A program made the translations under genes and the position numbers. Positions 7,272 through 15,487 of a stretch of 64,000 nt of DNA are shown in pieces. This DNA comes from Rikenellaceae bacterium (GTDB taxonomy: Bacteria; Bacteroidota; Bacteroidia; Bacteroidales; UBA932). The notes below the pieces were generated by a model, which saw nothing but the letters and a program-made list of their open reading frames with translations, searched no databases and had not been told where the DNA came from. The stretch lies in NCBI GenBank assembly GCA_900771005.1, contig CAAGMI010000060.1, forward strand, positions 1 to 64,000. The letters run 5' to 3'. Position 1 is the stretch's first letter; every line of letters begins with the position of its first letter.

Positions 7272-9166
7272 TGATTTCGGTTGATGACGTCAGCGTAGCC
7301 TACGGCGGTTTTGTCCTTTTGGACAAAATCAATTTCCATATAAGCGAAAACGATAAGATTGGACTTGTCGGCAAGAACGGAGCTGGAAAATCTACGATAC
7401 TGAAATTGATATGCGGTATCCAGAATCCAACTTCAGGCCAGATAGACAAGCCCAATCATATTTCTATAGGATACCTTCCTCAGATCATGGAGCATCATCG
7501 TGGACGCACTGTCCTTGAAGAGGCCATGAGCGTGTTTGATGATGAGAAGGAGATTGAAAGGGAAATCGAAAGAATAACAGCTGAATTGTCAGAGAGAACA
7601 GACTATGAATCAGAAGAATACCTATATCTGATTGAATGTTTGAATGAGCTCAATGACAGGCTTGGCGTAAATCATTCCGAACCCCCTGAGGTGCAGGCTC
7701 GCAAGACATTGTATGGTTTGGGTTTCAAGGATGATGAGCTGGGCAGGCTGACAGAAACGTTCAGCCAGGGGTGGAATATGCGAATCGAGCTGGCTAAGAT
7801 CCTGCTTCGAAAACCTCAAGTATTGCTTTTGGATGAACCTACTAACCATCTGGATATAGAGTCAATAGAGTGGCTTGAAGATTATCTGAAAGCCAGGAAA
7901 TGCTCCATACTTCTGGTATCCCACGACAGGAAATTCCTCGATACGGTGACGAACCGGACTGTGGAAGTCGTTCTCGGCCACATAACGGATTATAAGGTCC
8001 CTTATTCTCAGTATCTTGAGCTGAGGGCTGAAAGACTTGCCCAGCAGACAGCAGCGTATGAAAATCAGCAGAAAATGATTCAGAAAACTGAGGATTTCAT
8101 ACGTACTTTCAGATATAAACCAACGAAATCCAATCAAGTACAGTCTCGAATTAAAGCTTTGGATAAGCTGGAGAGGATAGAAATTGATGAGACTGACAAC
8201 GTGACGCTCATGGTTAAGTTTCCTCCGGCAGAAAGATCTGGTGACGTTGTGTATAAGGCGAGTGATCTGACGGTCGGGTATCCGCAAAAGGTTGTATTCC
8301 GTAATGCGGACATAGAAATTAAAAGAGGGGATAAGGTCGCATTCATAGGGCGTAACGGAGAAGGCAAGACCACGCTGATGAGGGTTATAGCCGGAGAACT
8401 TGATCCAATAAGCGGTGAATCTAAAGTAGGACATAATGTAAACCTAGGTTACTTTGCTCAAAATCAAGAAGATATCCTAGAAAAAAATGATACAGTGTTT
8501 GGTACGCTGGACAGAATAGCCGTGGGGGATATACGGACCAAGACCAGGGATATTCTTGCCCAGTTCCTTTTCCGTGGTGAAGATATTGACAAAAAAGTCA
8601 GCGTCCTGAGCGGTGGAGAACGTGCCAGATTGGGTATGGCAAAGCTTATGTTGCAGAGCCACAATGTATTGGCCCTTGATGAGCCAACCAATCATATGGA
8701 TATCAAGAGTAAAGATATTCTAAAACAGGCACTTAAGTCTTTTGATGGGACATTGATACTGGTTTCACATGACAGAGACTTCCTTGATGGGCTTGTTGAT
8801 AAGATGTATGAGTTCCGTGACGGGCAGGTGCATGAGTTCCTTGGCTCTGTATCTGAGTTCCTCGAGAGGCGCAAACTTGAAAGTTTACATGAGCTGGAGA
8901 GGGTTAACTTGCAGAAAAACAATAACAAAGCTCCAAAAGAAACCCCTATGCCGGATAAAAACAAGTCTAAAGAGGATCGCAAACGGAAAGAAAGGGTCAA
9001 ATATCTCGAAGCTCAGATCAGTCAGAAGGAGGCCGAGATGAAAGAGATAGAGAAGGTGCTGTCTTCTCCTTCGCCCGATGATGATATTATGGAGATGACC
9101 AGGACTTACCTCGAGCTTAAAAGGGATGTCGATAGTCTGACCGATGAGTGGGGTAGTTTGATATAG
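7271..9166 (+). CDS. ABC-F family ATPase (Uup/YheS/EttA group)
   Basis: Cytoplasmic protein with two ABC domains and no membrane segments, the hallmark of ABC-F factors, which bind the ribosomal E site and relieve stalled or drug-inhibited states. Walker A motifs: GKNGAGKST (34-42) and GRNGEGKTT (about 360-368). Walker B plus DEPTNHLD/M occur in both halves; the signature is intact in the second (LSGGERARL) and altered in the first (FSQGWNMR), as is usual for the family. A charged linker sits between the domains and a Lys/Glu coiled coil (about 555-631) ends the protein. 631 aa is typical. Coupled to valS by TAATG; a strong terminator follows. Subfamily not resolved. Confidence 0.93.
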   Translation: MISVDDVSVAYGGFVLLDKINFHISENDKIGLVGKNGAGKSTILKLICGIQNPTSGQIDKPNHISIGYLPQIMEHHRGRTVLEEAMSVFDDEKEIEREIERITAELSERTDYESEEYLYLIECLNELNDRLGVNHSEPPEVQARKTLYGLGFKDDELGRLTETFSQGWNMRIELAKILLRKPQVLLLDEPTNHLDIESIEWLEDYLKARKCSILLVSHDRKFLDTVTNRTVEVVLGHITDYKVPYSQYLELRAERLAQQTAAYENQQKMIQKTEDFIRTFRYKPTKSNQVQSRIKALDKLERIEIDETDNVTLMVKFPPAERSGDVVYKASDLTVGYPQKVVFRNADIEIKRGDKVAFIGRNGEGKTTLMRVIAGELDPISGESKVGHNVNLGYFAQNQEDILEKNDTVFGTLDRIAVGDIRTKTRDILAQFLFRGEDIDKKVSVLSGGERARLGMAKLMLQSHNVLALDEPTNHMDIKSKDILKQALKSFDGTLILVSHDRDFLDGLVDKMYEFRDGQVHEFLGSVSEFLERRKLESLHELERVNLQKNNNKAPKETPMPDKNKSKEDRKRKERVKYLEAQISQKEAEMKEIEKVLSSPSPDDDIMEMTRTYLELKRDVDSLTDEWGSLI

Positions 9167-9185
9167 ATTTACATGTTGATAACAG

Positions 9186-9225
9186 AAGGCGGTATCTGTA
9201 AAATCCAGATACCGCCTTTATTTTC
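9186..9225 (+). terminator. Intrinsic terminator of valS-ABC-F
   Basis: AAGGCGGTATCTG (9186-9198) pairs with CAGATACCGCCTTT (9206-9219) over 13 bp around a 7-nt loop, followed by ATTTTC. Confidence 0.9.
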
Positions 9226-9353
9226 ACCCCTAGGTAAATATACTATAAATCAATAAGTTATGTTTTTATATAAGTGGTGATTATTGTAAATTTTTGTAAT
9301 ATAACAAATATGTTATCAAGTGTAACACTATGGTTATATTTATTGAAAATCAA

Positions 9354-10598
9354 TCATTTATCGTTGATTATATAACGTCTGAGCTGATCAAGGGCCGTGG
9401 AAGTGAAACGCTTGATGTTTATAACTCGCTTATTATTAAATACATACTTATATGTTAATGTTCCTCTCGGTCCGGACACCCCAATCCATACTGTGCCTTC
9501 CGGATTGCGCTCATCGCATCCTTCTGCCAGACCGGTAGTTGAAACCGAATATGTGCTTCCTGTAAGCTTTCTGACGCCTTCTGCCATCGATGCGGCAACC
9601 TGGCTGCTTACCACCCCGTATTCTTCGATAATGTCTGGATTTACGCCTAAAACGGCCTCTTTTACGGCTATTGCGTATGAGGTTACGGACCCGAGATAGT
9701 ATTCAGATGATCCTGAGACAGTGGTCAGCAGGTGGGAGATTTCTCCGCCCGTGCAGGATTCCGCTGCACTCACGGTCTTGCCTGTACCCTTCAGCAAGGC
9801 CCCGATTGAGGCCTGCAGGGAGCTGTCTCCGTACGAATAGATATCTTCTCCTAAAATATCGCTTAAGGCCCGGATTTGGGCCTCTATTTCGCTATTTGTG
9901 GCATTTTTGTCCATGCCATATACTGAAAGCCTGAGTCTGACGCCTGTTATAGGGTTCGGGAGATATGCAAGGTGCATATAGTCGGGCAGGGCGTTTTCCC
10001 AAGAGGAGATCTTTTCTGCAAGAGCTGATTCTGCCAGACCATAAGTCATTATGGTTCTGTGCGTAATAGGTGATGTGCGAAAGTGCTTGTCTATGTCATT
10101 CAGTACATCATCGAGGGCACCATTTACCTCAAATGGCACACCGGGCAGGGAGTACAGCCTTGATTCTCCCACCTGAAATACCATTACCGGTGCCGTGCCG
10201 CACTTGTTCACGATGACCTCACAACAATCAGGGACCAGGGCCTGGGCCTTGTTTGATTCCAGACATTCGATACCCCTGGATGCCAGAATCCTTTTGATAA
10301 CCTCGGCCTGACCTTCGTGAACGACATACTTTTTGCAGCCGCACAGGTCGGCAAGCGCCTTTTTAGTTATGTCATCCTTTGTTGGACCAAGACCTCCGGT
10401 AACAATGACTATCTGATTGTTTTTAAGTTCGTTGGATAGGGTAGTGATGATTTCATCATGACTGTCTCCAATCGAAATCATTCTGTTTACCTTGACGCCC
10501 TTTTCCTGGAGCCTCAAAGATATGCAGGATGAGTTTGTGTCGATGATCTGACCAATGAGAATCTCATCCCCAATGGTGCAGATAGATGCATTGATCAT
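9354..10598 (-). CDS. cinA: CinA family protein (nicotinamide-nucleotide deamidase type)
   Basis: A two-domain protein of 414 aa. The N-terminal molybdopterin-binding-like (COG1058) domain carries GGLGPTKDD (68-76); proteins of this type have ADP-ribose pyrophosphatase activity. The C-terminal CinA domain (about 255-414) carries AESCTGG and, in families studied, deamidates nicotinamide mononucleotide in NAD recycling. The usual VTGIAGPGGG loop is replaced here by STTGLAEGCDERNPEG, a local divergence. Downstream of the DHODH-like gene with a 4-nt gap, so they are probably co-transcribed. The 9226-9353 gap beyond its stop is AT-rich and I see nothing in it. Confidence 0.9.
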   Translation of the reverse strand: MINASICTIGDEILIGQIIDTNSSCISLRLQEKGVKVNRMISIGDSHDEIITTLSNELKNNQIVIVTGGLGPTKDDITKKALADLCGCKKYVVHEGQAEVIKRILASRGIECLESNKAQALVPDCCEVIVNKCGTAPVMVFQVGESRLYSLPGVPFEVNGALDDVLNDIDKHFRTSPITHRTIMTYGLAESALAEKISSWENALPDYMHLAYLPNPITGVRLRLSVYGMDKNATNSEIEAQIRALSDILGEDIYSYGDSSLQASIGALLKGTGKTVSAAESCTGGEISHLLTTVSGSSEYYLGSVTSYAIAVKEAVLGVNPDIIEEYGVVSSQVAASMAEGVRKLTGSTYSVSTTGLAEGCDERNPEGTVWIGVSGPRGTLTYKYVFNNKRVINIKRFTSTALDQLRRYIINDK

Positions 10599-10602
10599 AT
10601 AT

Positions 10603-11379
10603 TTATAATTTATTGTTTTCCAGCTGTTTGAGAATCACATTCGCAAGTGATGGTCCATCAAGGACCAAGCCGGTTGTTATCTCGATGAGTGACGCTCCGG
10701 CAGAAAGCATATCACGGGCCTGTTCGTAGCTGCGTATGCCGCCGTAACCTATGATTGGCAGGCGACCGTTCGTGTACTTATGTACAATCGCAACGTTTTC
10801 GCTCGTCGCCACAACCACGCCGTCAATCCCGTTCAGCATACAGTAGTCAAGTATGTAATGCAGGTCGTCCTCCGGCATGCTGTGCGAAATGCGGACAAGG
10901 ACAGGTCTGTACGCATCGTAGGTGAGTCTCGTCTCCAGGATCTTGTCCATTACTTCAGTGATCCGGTCATCCTTGATGTTGAACACGAACATGTCTGCGA
11001 AGTCGTAGGCCAGGGTAAAGCATCTGACGTGATCTTTCTCTATGCAGATGGACACGTTTGTTTCGGGATCATCCGCTTTCAGCCTGGAAAGCGCCTGAAG
11101 AATGGTATCTGACCCGAGGGGACCTATGTCGACAAAGCTGAAGCCGTAAGCTGTCAGTGGACGGTAATAGCTGGCGTCCTTGTCGAGTCCCGGACCTATC
11201 CCGATAGGATTGTCGAAACTCAAGTTGAAGAGTTCCCGCCTGAGGGATTTGCGCTCAAACTTATAGCGAAACTTTATGAAAGACTTCGCAAACGGAACTT
11301 TATCAATAAGTTTTAAGTTCCATTTAAGAAGTCTGAATGCCGTATCTCTACTGAAAAGCCTGATTATTTCTTTGTACAT
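10603..11379 (-). CDS. Degenerate dihydroorotate dehydrogenase-like (PyrD class 2 fold) protein
   Basis: 258 aa, clearly shorter than class 2 PyrD enzymes (about 320-360). It keeps the amphipathic N-terminus (1-45), the FDNPIGIGPGLDKDA segment (55-69) and the FMN phosphate-binding part, IIGYGGI (209-215) with AGASLIEITTGLVLDGP (227-243). It lacks the INRMGFNN block, and where PyrD2 has the catalytic serine (N-[IV]-SSPN) it reads FNIKDD (133-138). So flavin or phosphate binding may persist but dihydroorotate oxidation is doubtful. ATG at 11377-11379 is preferred to a TTG 9 nt upstream; a TATCTTTG box lies 6 nt before it. 4 nt separate its stop from cinA. Confidence 0.7.
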   Translation of the reverse strand: MYKEIIRLFSRDTAFRLLKWNLKLIDKVPFAKSFIKFRYKFERKSLRRELFNLSFDNPIGIGPGLDKDASYYRPLTAYGFSFVDIGPLGSDTILQALSRLKADDPETNVSICIEKDHVRCFTLAYDFADMFVFNIKDDRITEVMDKILETRLTYDAYRPVLVRISHSMPEDDLHYILDYCMLNGIDGVVVATSENVAIVHKYTNGRLPIIGYGGIRSYEQARDMLSAGASLIEITTGLVLDGPSLANVILKQLENNKL

Positions 11380-11385
11380 GATGCA

Positions 11386-11393
11386 CAAAGATA
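11386..11393 (-). promoter_or_regulatory. -7 box of the DHODH-like gene (near-leaderless)
   Basis: TATCTTTG on the minus strand, ending 6 nt before the ATG at 11379. No clear -33 box. It lies directly after the stop of the XRE gene. Confidence 0.4.
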
Positions 11394-11397
11394 ATGA

Positions 11398-11805
11398 TTA
11401 TTTTACTTCCTGATAAGTGCCGTCGTTAAAGAAAACAATCACCTTTGAAACAGCACGTTCCGTAGGTGCATCTATATTGTTTGATGATGCTTTTTGAGGG
11501 GCAGGGGAAGGTTTCTCGGGCTCTTGGACCTCGCTGAACTCCTTTGCGAAAAGGTCGTCGGAGTTGTCATCATAGACAGGAGTCTTTGTTTTCTGGGATT
11601 TATACATTTTACCTTTTCCGGTGATCAGCCATTCAAGATTCAGGGCGGGGTAGTATCTGGCCATATTCTCAATGAAATCAAATCCCGGTTTGTTCCTTCC
11701 CGCTATAATATGTGATATGCTGGCTCTTGCCACACCGAGGGTGTCGGCCAGCTGGGACTGGCTGATGTTCTCCGCTGAAAGGAACTGTTGTAAACGATTA
11801 TTCAT
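11398..11805 (-). CDS. XRE-family helix-turn-helix regulator
   Basis: 135 aa from the ATG at 11805. Residues 1-60 form a lambda-repressor-like HTH (ISQSQLADTLGVARASISHI with recognition helix ARASISHII), followed by a NLEWLITGKGKMY stretch seen in Bacteroidota XRE proteins. The middle (70-110) is acidic then Pro/Ser/Ala-rich and probably disordered; the end (VIVFFNDGTYQEVK) looks like a small beta segment. The longer reading to 11853 would lie upstream of the likely promoter. Dyads TACAAATGTA sit in its promoter and in the gap towards queA, suggesting self-control. DNA target and ligand unknown. Confidence 0.85.
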   Translation of the reverse strand: MNNRLQQFLSAENISQSQLADTLGVARASISHIIAGRNKPGFDFIENMARYYPALNLEWLITGKGKMYKSQKTKTPVYDDNSDDLFAKEFSEVQEPEKPSPAPQKASSNNIDAPTERAVSKVIVFFNDGTYQEVK

Positions 11806-11820
11806 AATGTCTTTATTTGT

Positions 11821-11830
11821 CACAAATGTA
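11821..11830. promoter_or_regulatory. Dyad copy 1 (CACAAATGTA)
   Basis: Short inverted repeat ACA-AA-TGT overlapping the -7 box of the XRE gene. Related copies lie at 12113-12122 and 12181-12194. Candidate operator. Confidence 0.35.
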
Positions 11831-11854
11831 ACCACATTATTTACAACATGCAAA
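11823..11854 (-). promoter_or_regulatory. Promoter of the XRE regulator
   Basis: On the minus strand TTTG (11851-11854), 20-nt spacer, TACATTTG (11823-11830). Start about 11816 gives a leader of roughly 10 nt. Confidence 0.6.
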
Positions 11855-12112
11855 TATTATTTATGTGTACATATGTAAACATATCCAAAAATGGCACGAT
11901 ATCTACCTTTAAAATCAGTTGATATAACATAAATATTCTATTGGTTTTCAAATAGATAGATACTAATAACAATATTATATATAACAATTTTGTCACCCAA
12001 AAGTCGATATTCACACAAAACATATAAATACAAACATTATATATGAATATATAAAACACTGAAAATCAATATAATATACTCAAACAAAATAGTCCATAAT
12101 TTTTACTTATCC

Positions 12113-12122
12113 TACAAATGTA
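12113..12122. promoter_or_regulatory. Dyad copy 2 (TACAAATGTA)
   Basis: Perfect TACA-AA-TGTA inverted repeat in the divergent gap between the XRE gene and queA. The minus strand reads TACATTTG, so it can also be taken as a -7 box. Confidence 0.35.
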
Positions 12123-12180
12123 ACCATGTGTTAAAATTTAATAATTGTTAACATGTATTTACAATTATATTGTATGATTG

Positions 12181-12194
12181 TTTACAAATGTAAA
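12181..12194. promoter_or_regulatory. Dyad copy 3 (TTTACA-AA-TGTAAA)
   Basis: Perfect 6-bp inverted repeat with a 2-nt centre, about 36 nt upstream of the queA -7 box. The longest of the three copies and the best operator candidate. Confidence 0.4.
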
Positions 12195-12229
12195 TATCCT
12201 CGTGTGGGACAAAAGTGGAATTTAAATAG

Positions 12230-12237
12230 TAACTTTG
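12230..12237 (+). promoter_or_regulatory. -7 box of queA (near-leaderless)
   Basis: TAACTTTG ends 8 nt before the ATG at 12246. Confidence 0.5.
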
Positions 12238-12245
12238 CAGATGTT

Positions 12246-13451
12246 ATGATACCTGAAATTAACATAGAGGATTATCACTATCCTTTGACCAACGATAGGA
12301 TCGCAAAGTATCCTTTGGAGAAGAGGGATGAATCAAAACTTCTGGTCTATAAGGACGGGGATGTCGAAGAGCATATATTCAAGGATTTGCCCGATTTCCT
12401 TCCTTCGGATACGATAATGGTGTTCAATAATACCAAGGTCGTACCTGCAAGACTCCATTTCAGGCGGGAATCCGGAGCTAGGATTGAAATCTTCTGCCTG
12501 CAACCCGTCCTGCCCGTAGAGTACAACACGTCATTTGCTTCCACGGAATCATGCCAGTGGAAGTGCGTGATAGGCAACTCGAAAAGGTGGAAGGATGATA
12601 TCCTCGTGTATGACGCTCCTGCTGATACCCATAACGTCGTTTCATCGCTGAGGGCAAAGCTTGTCAGCAGGGATGAGCAGGTCGGGATCGTTGAGTTCTC
12701 GTGGGATGGCGGGGAGGAGTTCTCAAGGGTTCTGGAACTGTGCGGACAGGTGCCGATACCACCGTATCTCAACAGGGAGACGGAGGATATCGATGTAGAA
12801 CGGTATCAGACTCTGTATGCCGATATAAGGGGGTCAGTAGCAGCTCCGACTGCAGGTCTTCATTTTACTGAAGAAGTACTTGAGAAGATACGTAATAAAG
12901 GTATTGATACAGAGAATGTTTGTCTTCATGTAGGAGCAGGGACTTTTCTACCTGTCAAGACTTCAAGCATTTCCGGACACGTAATGCATAAGGAGCCTTT
13001 TGTAGTCAGCAGAAAATTCATTGAGACCCTGCGCACAAGTGCCAAGAAGGTAATTGCAGTGGGGACGACATCCGTGCGCACGCTTGAGTCCTTGTATTAT
13101 GTCGGCGTAAGTTGTATCGAGAAAGGAGAGCCTAAGGAGGTTCAGCAGTGGGATCCGTACGATAGGGAATATGAATACACCCTGGATGAGGCATTGGGAG
13201 CCATAATACGATATCTTGACGATAACGGACTTGATGAGCTGACCGTAGGCACCAGAATCATTATCGTACCGGGGTTCAAGTTCAGGATAGTTGATATGCT
13301 GGTTACGAATTTCCATCAGCCGGAAAGTACTTTGATTCTACTGGTATCGGCTCTTGTCGGAGGTGACTGGCGCACTATCTATGATTACGCTATTTCGCAC
13401 GATTTCCGTTTCCTGAGCTATGGCGACAGCTCTCTTCTTTTTAGGAGGTGA
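12246..13451 (+). CDS. queA: S-adenosylmethionine:tRNA ribosyltransferase-isomerase
   Basis: Transfers and isomerises the ribose of S-adenosylmethionine onto preQ1 at tRNA position 34, giving epoxyqueuosine. 401 aa from the ATG at 12246, somewhat longer than the E. coli enzyme. Family blocks seen in order: VFNNTKVVPARL, AAPTAGLHFT, HVGAGTFLPV, VGTTSVRTLESL and VTNFHQPESTL. A longer reading from 12153 starts inside the AT-rich gap, upstream of the -7 box, and is rejected. The stop TGA lies 2 nt before the next ATG, and the last codons form a perfect Shine-Dalgarno for that gene. Confidence 0.95.
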   Translation: MIPEINIEDYHYPLTNDRIAKYPLEKRDESKLLVYKDGDVEEHIFKDLPDFLPSDTIMVFNNTKVVPARLHFRRESGARIEIFCLQPVLPVEYNTSFASTESCQWKCVIGNSKRWKDDILVYDAPADTHNVVSSLRAKLVSRDEQVGIVEFSWDGGEEFSRVLELCGQVPIPPYLNRETEDIDVERYQTLYADIRGSVAAPTAGLHFTEEVLEKIRNKGIDTENVCLHVGAGTFLPVKTSSISGHVMHKEPFVVSRKFIETLRTSAKKVIAVGTTSVRTLESLYYVGVSCIEKGEPKEVQQWDPYDREYEYTLDEALGAIIRYLDDNGLDELTVGTRIIIVPGFKFRIVDMLVTNFHQPESTLILLVSALVGGDWRTIYDYAISHDFRFLSYGDSSLLFRR

Positions 13452-13453
13452 TC
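13443..13453 (+). promoter_or_regulatory. Extended perfect Shine-Dalgarno AGGAGGTGATC
   Basis: Eleven nt complementary to the conserved 16S rRNA 3' end (GATCACCTCCT), ending right at the ATG 13454, with the AGGAGG core 5 nt upstream. It overlaps the queA Arg-Arg-stop codons. Rare for this phylum, where start sites normally lack such sequences. Confidence 0.7.
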
Positions 13454-14581
13454 ATGGATTATGACAATATAAGGCCATATAATGACGAAGAATTGCGCTC
13501 TGCCCTGAAAAGAGCTGCCGGTGATCCTTCCGTTTTTCTGATTTCCAAATATCTGTGGCCTTGCAAGCCCTGCTGGAAGCTCAGATCGATGCTGGGGAAT
13601 GTCAGCGGTGTTGAAGAGTTTCAGCGGAAGGTGGTATACGATGTCGTTGAAGCGATTGAGAGGAAAACGACGGACGGGGTGTCATTTGATATGGGCAAGG
13701 TGGGTGAAGGCAAATTCCTCGCCGTTTCAAATCACAGGGATATCGTGCTCGATCCGGCTTTCTTTCAGAAGAGCCTTGTCGATTCGGGTATCTCTACAAC
13801 TAGAATATGTGCCGGCAACAATCTTCTTGCAAATCAGCTGATTACCGATTTGATGAAGTCTAATAAAATGGTGCTTGTAAAGAGAGATGTGCAGGCCAGG
13901 GAACTGCTGGAGGTGTCAAAACAGCTTTCGTCCTATATCAGGGACAGCATAACGTCGGGGGACAGTTCCGTCTGGATAGCACAGAGGGGTGGAAGGTCCA
14001 AGACGGGCAATGACCTTACCGAGCCTTCGATACTCAAGATGTTTGACTTGAGCGGAAAGTCTGACTTTGCGACGAATTTCAAGGAACTCAACATCCTTCC
14101 CGTCAGCATCTCGTATGAATACGAATCCTGCGATGCTCTTAAGGCAAGGGAGGTATTAGTCTCAAGGACAAGCAGTTATGTAAAGAAAAAAGGGGAGGAT
14201 ACTCATAGTATCCTGACCGGTATAAAGCAGAAAAAAGGAAAAGTACACATCCAGGCAGCAGAACCTATATCGTATGATGAAATAGAGGCCGTTTCCGAGC
14301 TTCCACGTCAGGAAAGGTATCAACGACTGTCTGAACTGCTGGATCGCCGTATTATCGGTGCTTACAGGCTTTTTAAGACGAATTATATCGGTTTCGACCT
14401 GATGCAGGGATCGGAGGAATATCTTGATAAGGAATATACTGCCGACGACCGTAAGGAATTTGTCCGTTATTCAATGAAGCAGATCGACAAAGTATCGAAA
14501 GGTCTCGATAAGAAAGAGCTTCTGAATATTTTCTACGGAATCTACGGAAATCCTGTTCTCCAAAAGAGGAGACTGCTCTAG
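13454..14581 (+). CDS. PlsC-like glycerolipid acyltransferase
   Basis: 375-aa lysophospholipid-acyltransferase-fold protein, probably at the inner face of the cytoplasmic membrane. The active-site region reads SNHRDIVLD with H94 and D100, i.e. five residues between His and Asp instead of the classic four. Further on it has AQRGGRSKTGND, in the place of the phosphate-binding EGTR motif, and an LNILPVSISYEYE strand. No clear transmembrane helix. Bacteroidota have several such paralogues; whether this one acylates a phospholipid or an aminolipid cannot be said. ATG at 13454 chosen over a GTG at 13448, as the Shine-Dalgarno directly precedes it. Confidence 0.75.
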   Translation: MDYDNIRPYNDEELRSALKRAAGDPSVFLISKYLWPCKPCWKLRSMLGNVSGVEEFQRKVVYDVVEAIERKTTDGVSFDMGKVGEGKFLAVSNHRDIVLDPAFFQKSLVDSGISTTRICAGNNLLANQLITDLMKSNKMVLVKRDVQARELLEVSKQLSSYIRDSITSGDSSVWIAQRGGRSKTGNDLTEPSILKMFDLSGKSDFATNFKELNILPVSISYEYESCDALKAREVLVSRTSSYVKKKGEDTHSILTGIKQKKGKVHIQAAEPISYDEIEAVSELPRQERYQRLSELLDRRIIGAYRLFKTNYIGFDLMQGSEEYLDKEYTADDRKEFVRYSMKQIDKVSKGLDKKELLNIFYGIYGNPVLQKRRLL

Positions 14582-14587
14582 TTATAT

Positions 14588-14624
14588 AGCAAAGTTAACA
14601 TAATATAAATTGTGTAACTTTGCT
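14588..14624. terminator. 10-bp inverted repeat between convergent genes
   Basis: AGCAAAGTTA (14588-14597) and TAACTTTGCT (14615-14624) can form a stem with a 17-nt AT-rich loop; it fills the space between two convergent genes, so it is probably a shared terminator. Both arms also contain the -7 motif TAACTTTG, likely by chance. Confidence 0.45.
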
Positions 14625-15484
14625 TAGAGTGAATCGTAACTTATTGAGAATGTGTTTCCCTGGTTGATATCGCCGCATGCGATACCTTTTCTGAGCCATT
14701 TTGAACGCTGTGTGGACGTTCCGTGGTTGAATGAATCAGGAACCGAATATCCGTAAGCCTGTTTCTGGAGATAATCGTCACCGATCTTCGAAGCGACCGC
14801 AAGACCTTCCTCGATGTCACCGTCTTCAAGTGAACCGAACATCTCATTGTCATGATGCGCCCAGACTCCGGCGAAGAAATCTGCCTGAAGTTCAAGTCTG
14901 ACGCTGATTCTGTTGCTTTCCTTTTCGCTTGAACGGCTCATCTGGCTGTGCGCTTCACTGAGTATACCCAGCTGATTCTGAACATGATGGCCAACTTCGT
15001 GAGCTATTACGTAAGCATAGGCGAAATCTCCGTCTGCGCCGATCTGTTTTTTCATAGACGAGAAAAATGACAGATCCAGATATACGCACTGGTCTGCACT
15101 GCAGTAAAATGGACCGCTCTGTGAGGTCGCTCCCCCACATCCGGACTGCACGCTTTCTGTGAAAAGGACAAGTCTTGGCGGTGTATATGTCCTACCATAC
15201 TGTCTGAATATTTCGCTCCAGACATCCTCTGTACCGGCCAGAATCTGCCTTGCAAAGGTAGCGAGCTGCTCTTCTTCCTCTGTGGGCACATATTCCTCTG
15301 CATAGTCGGAACCGCCACCCATTGAGCCAACGGCCTGAAGCATATCAAGCGGATTGCCACCAAGCAGCAGCGTAATCAGTCCGACTATAACTATGCCGCC
15401 GAGACCCAGTCCGCCCGCCTTTGACATACGATGACCCCTGCGGTCATCAACATTCGTGCTTTCCCTTCTTCCGTTGAGATTCAT
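14624..15484 (-). CDS. YpfJ-type neutral zinc metallopeptidase
   Basis: 286 aa. After a short charged N-terminus a single membrane segment (about 28-42, GLGGIVIVGLITLLLGG) anchors the protein, with the catalytic part outside the cytoplasm. The zinc motif HEVGHH gives H162, E163 and H166; downstream RLELQADFFAGVWAHH supplies the conserved ELQAD segment. CGG and YCSADQCVYLD are typical of the family (PF04228). Substrate is unknown in all members I know. The start is 3 nt after the BASS transporter stop, so the two are co-transcribed. Confidence 0.9.
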   Translation of the reverse strand: MNLNGRRESTNVDDRRGHRMSKAGGLGLGGIVIVGLITLLLGGNPLDMLQAVGSMGGGSDYAEEYVPTEEEEQLATFARQILAGTEDVWSEIFRQYGRTYTPPRLVLFTESVQSGCGGATSQSGPFYCSADQCVYLDLSFFSSMKKQIGADGDFAYAYVIAHEVGHHVQNQLGILSEAHSQMSRSSEKESNRISVRLELQADFFAGVWAHHDNEMFGSLEDGDIEEGLAVASKIGDDYLQKQAYGYSVPDSFNHGTSTQRSKWLRKGIACGDINQGNTFSISYDSL

Positions 15485-15487
15485 CCG

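Larger units (their letters stand above)
11855..12229. other. AT-rich gene-free gap with repeated ATGTAA-type dyads
   Basis: About 375 nt, strongly AT-rich, no ORF of note. It contains repeated TACAAATGTA dyads (12113, 12181) and related ACATATGTAAAC and GTTAACATGTATTTACAA stretches. Beyond these I see nothing that looks like an RNA gene. Confidence 0.5.

Noticed and set aside
12153..12245. Upstream extension of queA
   Set aside because: AT-rich gap with dyads; extension lies before the -7 box at 12230.
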